The position numbers were made by a program, and so were the translations under genes. Shown one piece after another: positions 57,815 through 64,000 of a stretch of 64,000 nucleotides of DNA; position 1 is the stretch's first letter, and each line of letters starts with the position of its first letter. Below the pieces are notes generated by a model. That model made no database searches, had not been told where the DNA came from, and saw only the letters and a list, made by a program, of their open reading frames with translations. This DNA is from Luteibacter aegosomatis (GTDB taxonomy: Bacteria > Pseudomonadota > Gammaproteobacteria > Xanthomonadales > Rhodanobacteraceae). The stretch is from the NCBI RefSeq assembly GCF_023078455.1, contig NZ_CP095740.1:3708001-3772000 (forward strand), read 5' to 3'.

Positions 57815-58771
57815 TCAGTCGATGTAGAGCGAGCTCACCGACTCGCCGAAGGCGATGCGGCGGATCGTCTCCGCGAGCAGTTCCGCGACCGACAACTGGC
57901 GGATTTTCGCACAGTTACGGGCGTTGTCGCGCAACGGCAGCGTATTGGTGACCACCAGCTCGTCGAGCTGGGAGTGCTCCAGGTTGTCGATCGCGGCGCC
58001 CGAGAGCACCGGGTGGACGCAGTAGGCCACCACCTTGCGGGCGCCCTTCTCCTTCAGGGCGGCCGCGGCGGCGCAGAGAGTGCCGGCGGTGTCGACGATG
58101 TCGTCGACCAGCACGCAGGTCTTACCCTCCACCTCGCCGATGATGTTCATCACCGTGGCCACGTTGGCGCGCGGGCGGCGCTTGTCGATGATGGCCAGGT
58201 CGGCGTCGTCCAGGCGCTTGGCGAGCGCACGCGCACGCACCACGCCACCGACGTCGGGACTGACCACGATCAGGTCGTCCATGCTGTGGTGGCGCCAGAT
58301 GTCGGCCAGCAGCACCGGCGAGGCGTACACGTTGTCGACCGGGATGTCGAAGAAGCCCTGGATCTGGTCGGCGTGCAGGTCGATCGTGAGCACGCGGTCG
58401 GCACCGGCCGTGGCGATCATCTTGGCGGCCAGCTTCGCCGTGATCGGCACGCGGGCCGAGCGTGGACGGCGATCCTGGCGGGCGTAGCCGAAGTACGGCA
58501 TCACCGCGGTGACCGTGCCGGCCGAGGCGCGCTTGAGCGCATCCACCAGCACCAGCAGGTCGAACAGGTTTTCCGCGCTGGGCGCGCCCGTCGGCTGGAT
58601 GACGAAGACTTCCTGCTTGCGGACGTTCTCCTCGATTTCGACCTGCGCCTCGCCATCGCTGAAGCGGCCCACGAGGGCCTTGCCCAGGGGGATGCCCAGG
58701 CGGGCGGCGACGTCGTCGGCGAGCGCGCGGTGCGCATTGCCGCTGAACAGCATCGGGGTGGACGTATCCAC
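57815..58771 (-). CDS. prs: Ribose-phosphate pyrophosphokinase
   Basis: 318 residues from a GTG at 58771 with AGGAG 8 bases upstream; an ATG at 58753 would give 312. It makes PRPP from ribose 5-phosphate and ATP. Signatures are [47 protein letters not shown] and the PRPP loop [10 protein letters not shown]. It is transcribed after tRNA-Gln and before rplY. Confidence 0.96.
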   Translation of the reverse strand: MDTSTPMLFSGNAHRALADDVAARLGIPLGKALVGRFSDGEAQVEIEENVRKQEVFVIQPTGAPSAENLFDLLVLVDALKRASAGTVTAVMPYFGYARQDRRPRSARVPITAKLAAKMIATAGADRVLTIDLHADQIQGFFDIPVDNVYASPVLLADIWRHHSMDDLIVVSPDVGGVVRARALAKRLDDADLAIIDKRRPRANVATVMNIIGEVEGKTCVLVDDIVDTAGTLCAAAAALKEKGARKVVAYCVHPVLSGAAIDNLEHSQLDELVVTNTLPLRDNARNCAKIRQLSVAELLAETIRRIAFGESVSSLYID

Positions 58772-58821
58772 GAGGGGTGCTCCTGGCGAGATGGGATGGA
58801 TCGGCTTGCCACCGAAAACGG

Positions 58822-58898
58822 TGGCTGGGGCGGCAGGATTCGAACCTGCGCATGCGGGAATCAAAATCCCGTGCCTTAACCAGCTTGGCGACGCCCCA
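58822..58898 (-). tRNA. trnQ: tRNA-Gln (TTG)
   Basis: 77 nucleotides with encoded CCA. Acceptor TGGGGCG/CGCCCCA, anticodon loop TTTTGAT between CGGGA and TCCCG, T arm GCAGG-TTCGAAT-CCTGC. It lies between ispE and prs, a common xanthomonad arrangement. Confidence 0.97.
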
Positions 58899-58938
58899 AC
58901 AATTCTTGGCTTTGCCGCGGCCCGCGGCCCTTCCCGTC

Positions 58939-60330
58939 TTACGACTCGATCAACCGGGTTTCGATCCGCCCCCGCGCCATCAGTAGCGGCGAAGGATCGA
59001 CACCTGCCGCCACGTGGGCGGTGAGGCCTCGTGGACAGCGCGAGGCGATCGCAAGCGCCGCCTCGTGGGTTTTCGTTTCCAGGAAGACGCAGCCGCCGCT
59101 GCCGGACAACCGCGCGCGGCCGAAGCCCGCCAACCAGTCCAGCGCCGCCGCCACGCGCGGATGACGCGCGCGAACCACGGGCTCGAAGGCGTTCTCCGCC
59201 GAATCCCCGGAAACAAAGGACGAAATTGTCGCCCGAGGGGCATGTCGTGTCAATTCGGCGGCGGCGAACAAGGCCGCCGTGGGGACGTGTTCGTGGGGAT
59301 CCACCACCACGTACCAGCGCCGGGGGAGCCGCAGGTGGCTGAGTACCTCGCCCACGCCCTCGGCCCAGGCCGAACGGCCGCGCACGAAGACCGGCACGTC
59401 GGCGCCGAGGCGCAGGCCCAGCGCGGCCAGGGCGTCCTCGTCCAGGCCGGTGCGCCAGAGGATGTTGAGGCCCACGAGCACGCTGGCCGCGTCGGAGCTG
59501 CCTCCGCCCAGGCCGCCACCCATGGGAATGCGCTTGGACACTTCGATGTCCGCCCCGAGCGGCGTGCCGGTGGCCTCGGCCAGCAGGCGGGCGGCACGCA
59601 CGGTGAGATCGCTGTCCTCCGGCACGCCGGGGATGTCCTGGGGACGGGTAATGACGCCATCGGTGCGCACCCGCAAGCGCACTTCGTCGCCCCAGTCGAG
59701 CAGGCGGAACACGGTCTGCAGCTCGTGGTAGCCGTCGGCGCGGCGGTCGACGATGCGCAGGAACAGGTTGAGCTTCGCCGGCGCGGGCCAGGCGCTCCAG
59801 TCGCCGGTGGCCAGGGGGGCCAACGGGCGGCTCATGAAGACGCGCAGGTGGTCCGGAAAACCGTTCTCGCGGTCGCGGGCGAGTGCCTGGGCGAATTCCG
59901 GCGCGTGCTTGTCGGCCGCGACGAAGCCGTGTTTCGCGTAGAAAGGGGCGTTCCAGGGCACATCGGTAAGGGTGCCGAGGTCGACGCGGCGATAGCCCGC
60001 CTCCCGTGCCCAGGCACAGGCCTTCTCGACCAGGGCCGCCCCGATGCCGCGCCCGCCGAATTCGGGAAGCACGTCGATCTCGGCGATGCCGACCACGCCC
60101 GGGGCAAGATCTGCCGCATCGAGGCAGACGAAGCCGACCGGCTCGTCGTCGACCAGCGCCACCCAGACCAGTCCGCGCGCGATGAGCGCATGCACCACCT
60201 CGACCGGCAGCGACATCGAGGAATACGACGGCCACGCCGCGTGCCCACGGAACAGCCCGACGGCCGCGCGCTCGATGGCGCACAGCCGCTCGGCGTGGTC
60301 GGCCCGGGCGCGGGTGATGGTGTAGTGCAT
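58939..60330 (-). CDS. ispE: In-frame fusion: GNAT acetyltransferase - IspE kinase
   Basis: One uninterrupted frame of 463 residues. Residues 1-165 are a GNAT domain ([60 protein letters not shown]). From Met166 ([20 protein letters not shown]) the sequence is a complete CDP-ME kinase of about 298 residues, the ATP-dependent fourth step of the MEP isoprenoid pathway, with [19 protein letters not shown] and [12 protein letters not shown]. The junction LRVFMSRPL looks like the last GNAT strand running into IspE. No Shine-Dalgarno precedes Met166, so IspE may be made mainly as a fusion. Separate IspE initiation at 59835 remains possible. Confidence 0.85.
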   Translation of the reverse strand: MHYTITRARADHAERLCAIERAAVGLFRGHAAWPSYSSMSLPVEVVHALIARGLVWVALVDDEPVGFVCLDAADLAPGVVGIAEIDVLPEFGGRGIGAALVEKACAWAREAGYRRVDLGTLTDVPWNAPFYAKHGFVAADKHAPEFAQALARDRENGFPDHLRVFMSRPLAPLATGDWSAWPAPAKLNLFLRIVDRRADGYHELQTVFRLLDWGDEVRLRVRTDGVITRPQDIPGVPEDSDLTVRAARLLAEATGTPLGADIEVSKRIPMGGGLGGGSSDAASVLVGLNILWRTGLDEDALAALGLRLGADVPVFVRGRSAWAEGVGEVLSHLRLPRRWYVVVDPHEHVPTAALFAAAELTRHAPRATISSFVSGDSAENAFEPVVRARHPRVAAALDWLAGFGRARLSGSGGCVFLETKTHEAALAIASRCPRGLTAHVAAGVDPSPLLMARGRIETRLIES

Positions 60331-60395
60331 CGCGTGGCCTGTCGGCGAAATCGGCGGAGTATAGCGAAGGGTGGCCCACACCTTCGGCAGCCGCC

Positions 60396-61010
60396 TCAGC
60401 GGCCGAGCTGCCAGTCTTCGATGGAGAGGCGGACCTTGAACGGCGCCTTTTCGGCGAACACCCTCGACGGCATCGCCGGTTGGCGCATGGCATCCCACTG
60501 CTTGTAGTCGACCGTCCAGCCGTCCTGCACGAGGCGCGACGGCAAGCGATCGGCACCGAAGGCGATGTCGGCCGGGCCGGCGTCGGCACGCAGGCCGAGC
60601 ACCCAGCGTTTCAGTTCGGCCATCGGAATCTGCCAGCCGACGGCCTGGGCCATCAGGCTCTCGGCATCCGCGCCGTGGCGGGTGCCACCCTCGAGGCCTT
60701 CGAGGTCGGCGCCGTCCGGGCCGCCGACGAGGCGGAAGCTACGGCCGGTGACGGGGGCGCGCACGGTGAATTCGTACCGCTCGCCGTCCTGCCGCCAGGT
60801 GAGGCTGCCGGAGCCGGAGTCCTTGCCGTCGGATACGGAGAGGCGGCCTTGCAGCGTCCAGTGGTCGGTGTCGGCGAGGCTGCGTTCGCGTTGTTCCTGC
60901 AGGCCGAGGGTGACGGCGTCGCCCGGCTGGCGGACGGGGGCGCGGGTGGTGGCGCAGGCGGTGAGGAGCAGGAGCGGCACGGCCGCAAGGGCATGTTTCA
61001 GACGCAGCAT
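60396..61010 (-). CDS. lolB: Outer-membrane lipoprotein insertion factor LolB
   Basis: 204 residues. The lipoprotein signal peptide ends in LLLLTAC, with lipidated Cys19. Mature features: [39 protein letters not shown] and WTVDYKQW. LolB accepts lipoproteins from LolA and inserts them in the outer membrane. The usual lolB-ispE-prs order is kept, with the GNAT domain inserted between. TATACT at about 60356-60361, 25 bases before the fusion start, may be a -10 box for the next gene. Confidence 0.93.
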   Translation of the reverse strand: MLRLKHALAAVPLLLLTACATTRAPVRQPGDAVTLGLQEQRERSLADTDHWTLQGRLSVSDGKDSGSGSLTWRQDGERYEFTVRAPVTGRSFRLVGGPDGADLEGLEGGTRHGADAESLMAQAVGWQIPMAELKRWVLGLRADAGPADIAFGADRLPSRLVQDGWTVDYKQWDAMRQPAMPSRVFAEKAPFKVRLSIEDWQLGR

Positions 61011-61036
61011 TCGGGGTTTCCGGAGGGTTCGCTTCG

Positions 61037-61064
61037 CAGGAGTCGCGGACCCTGTCCGCGATGG
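61037..61064. repeat. Single REP-like hairpin between TPR gene and lolB
   Basis: TCGCGGAC-CCT-GTCCGCGA, an 8-bp perfect hairpin, preceded by GTTCGCTTCGCAGGA. The same flanking string occurs beside the 7357-7434 element, so the copies are related beyond the hairpin. Confidence 0.7.
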
Positions 61065-61070
61065 AGTGCC

Positions 61071-62816
61071 TCACGGCTTGAATTTCTGCTCGGTCTTCGC
61101 GAGCGAGGCGTTCTTCGGGTCGAGGCGGCGCACCTCGTTGAGTACCTTGCGGGCTTCGTCGTGCTCACCGCGCGACCACAGCACTTCGGCCAGATGTACG
61201 CCGATGTCGCCGTCCTTGCGTTGCGACCACGCGCCGCGCAGCGTGCTTTCGGCCTGGTCGAGCTGGCCCTGGCGGAATTGCAGCCACCCCCAGGAATCGG
61301 CCACGGACGGATCATCCGGGCGCGCCGTGCGTGCGGCCTGGATCAGCGCCTGCGCCTCGGCAAGGTCGCGCCCGGCATCGGCCAACGTGTAGCCCAGCGC
61401 ATTGCTGGCCTCGATGTCGCCCGGCTTGATCTCCAGCACCTTGCGCAGGTCGGCCACGGCGAGGTCGATCTTGCCGGCCTCGGCATAGGCCAACCCGCGC
61501 CCGTAGAGCATCTCCGGATCGTCGGCCTTCACCCGCAGGGCCTTGTCGTAGGACGAAGCGGCGTCATCGTAGCGACCGCTGTCCATGTACAGCTCGGCGT
61601 CCACCGCGAAGGCCTTGCGCAGCGCGTCGGGGCGATCGGCGTAGGCGGTCTCCAGATCGGCCACCACCTCGTGGGCCTCGTCGTTCTTGCCCTGCTGGTG
61701 CAGTACCACGGCGCTGCGCACCGACGCGTCGAAATCGCGGGGGTCGTCCTCGCCCACGGCGGCGTACCAGTCGAGGGCATCTTCAGGCTTGCCGAGGATC
61801 TCCGCGAGCTGGCCCAGGGTGAAGGCATTGGCGGTCTGCACGTCGTCGGGCTGGCGCTGGATTTCGTCGTAGAGACGGCGCAGCGCGGCCTTGTCGTTGG
61901 CGTGCGCGGCCAGGCCCAGGCGCATGGTGTAGGTATCCGGATTCTGCGTACCCGTGGCGAGCACCTTCGCCGCCCCCTTTTCGTCGCCGCCCTGGACGAG
62001 CAGCGTGGCGTAGGCCAGGCGAAGGCGCGGGTTCTTGGGATCCTTGGCCACCGCCTTGGCGAAAAGCTTCTGCGCGCCCGCCTTGTCGCCGGCGCGGAAG
62101 GCCTGCTGGGCGGACCACGCGTAGGTGTCGCCGTCGTGGAAGCGGGCCACGGCCGCCTCGCCGATCACCTTGGCGTAGTCGTGGCGGCCGAAGGACTCGC
62201 CCAGGCCGCTCATGGCGAGCCAGGCCGAGGAATCGTTGGGCAGGCGCTGCGGCGTGGCGATTTTCTCGAGCAGTTGCCCTGCCTGCGCCGGATCGCGCGC
62301 CAGGGCCAGGGTGCGGCCGAACTCGCGCCAGGCGTCGGGATCGCCCGTGGCGACCATGGCCTCGAGCTGCCGCCCGGCTTCGGGCGTGTCGCCCCGGTCC
62401 AGTGCCATGCGGGCACGCCCTTCGGCGAGATCGAGGGGCTTGGCACCCAGCTTGGCCCAGCGATCCAGGGCCTTGCCCGCGAGATCCTGGTCGTGCACGG
62501 CAAGGGCCAGTTCAGTGGCCCTTGCCGCCACCGTGGCGTCGGAACTCAGCTGGCTGGCGTTGCCGTAAGCCGTCGCGGCGGCCTTGAGATCGTTGTGGGC
62601 GATGGCGAAATCGCCCGCCAGCAACTGGGCCTGGAGGTCGCGCTCGGGCGGCACGATCGCTACATGCAGGCGGTCGAGCGGCTGCACGCCCGTGCGTAGC
62701 GCCTCGGGGGCTTCGGGTTTCGTCGCCGTGGCGGCGCAACCGGCCAGGCCGGTCCCCAGCACACACAGGACCACAAAATGCCGCACTCGCTTGAACTTGG
62801 ACCGACCGCTCAGCAC
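61071..62816 (-). CDS. Tetratricopeptide-repeat lipoprotein
   Basis: 581 residues from a GTG at 62816 (VLSGRSKFKRVRHFVVL), with GGAG four bases before; a GTG at 62786 is the alternative. The signal peptide ends LGTGLAGC, so Cys27 should be lipidated. The mature part is helical repeats of TPR type, clearest near the C-terminus: AASSYDKALRVKADDPEMLY, AVADLRKVLEIKPGDIEASN and AESTLRGAWSQRKDGDIGVH. Such proteins next to lolB and hemA are seen in related bacteria, and their role is unknown, perhaps envelope protein assembly. It diverges from hemA. Confidence 0.88.
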   Translation of the reverse strand: MLSGRSKFKRVRHFVVLCVLGTGLAGCAATATKPEAPEALRTGVQPLDRLHVAIVPPERDLQAQLLAGDFAIAHNDLKAAATAYGNASQLSSDATVAARATELALAVHDQDLAGKALDRWAKLGAKPLDLAEGRARMALDRGDTPEAGRQLEAMVATGDPDAWREFGRTLALARDPAQAGQLLEKIATPQRLPNDSSAWLAMSGLGESFGRHDYAKVIGEAAVARFHDGDTYAWSAQQAFRAGDKAGAQKLFAKAVAKDPKNPRLRLAYATLLVQGGDEKGAAKVLATGTQNPDTYTMRLGLAAHANDKAALRRLYDEIQRQPDDVQTANAFTLGQLAEILGKPEDALDWYAAVGEDDPRDFDASVRSAVVLHQQGKNDEAHEVVADLETAYADRPDALRKAFAVDAELYMDSGRYDDAASSYDKALRVKADDPEMLYGRGLAYAEAGKIDLAVADLRKVLEIKPGDIEASNALGYTLADAGRDLAEAQALIQAARTARPDDPSVADSWGWLQFRQGQLDQAESTLRGAWSQRKDGDIGVHLAEVLWSRGEHDEARKVLNEVRRLDPKNASLAKTEQKFKP

Positions 62817-62865
62817 ACTAGTCTCCGTCGTTTTCCCACAGGCTCCGTCGTAGGATGCGGAAGCC

Positions 62866-62879
62866 TTGTGTGCGCACAA
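62866..62879. promoter_or_regulatory. Small palindrome between TPR gene and hemA
   Basis: TTGTG-TGCG-CACAA lies in the 110-base divergent gap, 48 bases before the hemA start. It could be a regulator site. No convincing -35/-10 pair is seen for either gene. Confidence 0.3.
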
Positions 62880-62926
62880 TGCGCCCTTAGCTTAGCCGAC
62901 GCCACCGACACCGACCCAAGCCCGTC

Positions 62927-64000
62927 ATGCCACTCATCGCCCTCGGGCTCAATCACCTCACCGCGCCGGTCAGCCTGCGCGAGCAGGTGGCATTCGACGC
63001 CACGGTGGCCACCGAGGCGCTGGGCGACCTCACCCGCCAACCCGGGGTCGAGGAGGCGATGATCCTCTCCACCTGCAACCGCACCGAGCTGTACTGCAGC
63101 GTGGTCGATGGCGCCGAGGGCGTGCCGGGGCAATGGCTGTCCCGGCAACACCGATTGACCCCACAACGTCTCGACGAGTTCCTCTACCGCCACGACGAAC
63201 AGGATGCCGTCCGCCACATGTTCCGCGTGGCGACGGGGCTGGATTCCATGGTGCTGGGCGAGCCGCAGATCCTCGGCCAGGTGAAGGACGCCTACCAGCA
63301 GGCCCGCAGCGCGCAGACCCTGCGCGCGCCCATGGAACGGCTGCTCCAGCACACCTTCGCCGTGGCCAAGCGCGTGCGCACCGACACCCGCATCGGCGCG
63401 CACACCGTGTCGGTGGCCTATACGGCCGTGCGCCTCGCCGAGCAGGTGTTCACCGACCTGCGCCAGGCGTGCGTGCTGCTGATCGGGGCCGGAGAGACCG
63501 TCGAGCTGGCCGCCCGCCATCTCGCCGACAAGAACGTGCGACGCCTGCTCGTCGCCAACCGCACCCTCGAGAACGCCCAGGAGCTGGCCGGCCGCTACGG
63601 CGGCTATGCCATCGCCCTGGCCGACCTGCCCCGTCACCTGGCCGAGGCCGACATCGTCATCAGCTCCACCGCGTCGCGCCAGCCCGTGGTGACCAAGTCC
63701 ATGGTGACGGCCGCCATCGCCGAGCGCCGCCGTCGCCCGATGTTCATGGTGGACATCGCCGTGCCACGCGATATCGAGCCGGAAGTGGCCCAGCTGAACG
63801 ACGTGTACCTCTACGGCATCGACGACCTCCGGCAGGTGATCGACGAGAACCGCCGCTCGCGCGAGCTGGCCGCCCGCGAAGCGGATGCCATCATCGATCT
63901 GCAGGTGGAGCGGTACATGTCGTGGCGCCGCGCCCTCACCCTGCGCAACCCCGCCGTGGACATGCGCACGGCGGCCGAGGCCCAGCGCGACGAGGTGCTG
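62927..64000 (+). CDS. hemA: Glutamyl-tRNA reductase, 3' end cut by window edge
   Basis: 358 codons are present and the frame is still open at base 64000; the family has about 420-430 residues. It reduces Glu-tRNA to glutamate-1-semialdehyde, the first step of C5 haem synthesis. Catalytic Cys lies in STCNRTELYC; GLDSMVLGEPQILGQVKDAY follows. The NADPH-binding region has LLIGAGETVELAARHLADKN, and the dimerisation helices begin near RRSRELAAREADAIIDLQVE. Its divergent position from the lolB side is conserved in gammaproteobacteria. Confidence 0.97.
   Translation, partial: MPLIALGLNHLTAPVSLREQVAFDATVATEALGDLTRQPGVEEAMILSTCNRTELYCSVVDGAEGVPGQWLSRQHRLTPQRLDEFLYRHDEQDAVRHMFRVATGLDSMVLGEPQILGQVKDAYQQARSAQTLRAPMERLLQHTFAVAKRVRTDTRIGAHTVSVAYTAVRLAEQVFTDLRQACVLLIGAGETVELAARHLADKNVRRLLVANRTLENAQELAGRYGGYAIALADLPRHLAEADIVISSTASRQPVVTKSMVTAAIAERRRRPMFMVDIAVPRDIEPEVAQLNDVYLYGIDDLRQVIDENRRSRELAAREADAIIDLQVERYMSWRRALTLRNPAVDMRTAAEAQRDEVL

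Noticed and set aside
58939..60498. Extension of the GNAT-IspE frame upstream to 60498
   Set aside because: The added 56 residues overlap the end of lolB and do not look like protein; the ATG at 60330 begins a typical GNAT N-terminus.
57815..60589. A single 924-codon minus frame spanning prs, tRNA-Gln and ispE
   Set aside because: Upstream of prs it reads through the tRNA and ispE in a non-native frame. prs has its own GTG start with a Shine-Dalgarno at 58771.

Overview
This 64 kb window is a high-GC gammaproteobacterial chromosome segment. It most likely comes from the Xanthomonadales (Lysobacterales), family Rhodanobacteraceae, for example a Luteibacter or Dyella relative. I infer this from gene order, protein character, REP elements of the GTGGGAGC type and a MutL with an endonuclease motif. 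No sequence search was run.

Layout. 1-7358: an end-truncated DUF1684 gene and the conserved mutL-amiB-tsaE-nnr block, divergent from queG. 7456-9369: class II DAHP synthase and dsbB. 9651-42327: about 33 kb of translation and transcription genes, all on the minus strand. In transcription order these are tRNA-Tyr, tRNA-Gly, tRNA-Thr, tuf2, tRNA-Trp, secE, nusG, rplK, rplA, rplJ, rplL, rpoB, rpoC, rpsL, rpsG, fusA, tuf1, then the S10, spc and alpha operons ending at rplQ. rpmJ is not in its usual place between secY and rpsM.

42504-46254 is accessory regulation: a hotdog thioesterase, a three-gene SpoIIE-phosphatase / HATPase / STAS partner-switching module, and a 2-Cys OhrR repressor. 46505-54551 is a cell-surface locus: a 1759-residue autotransporter built of putative Ig and fibronectin-like modules, divergent from three tandem tail-collar proteins plus a GNAT, with a DUF6916-like gene convergent to them. 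54605-62816 returns to housekeeping genes: RidA, ychF, pth, rplY, prs, tRNA-Gln, ispE, lolB and a TPR lipoprotein. hemA then runs off the right edge.

Most notable observations: (1) ispE is fused in frame, with no stop codon, behind a GNAT acetyltransferase domain; (2) the two EF-Tu genes differ at roughly 47 of 396 residues, yet share a 185-bp identical tract; (3) nnr and queG diverge from 35 bp with a -10 box six bases from each start codon, predicting leaderless mRNAs; (4) five ribosomal-protein transcription starts each carry an inverted repeat at or just after the predicted start site; (5) the autotransporter / tail-collar locus and the orphan partner-switching module have no obvious partner in view.
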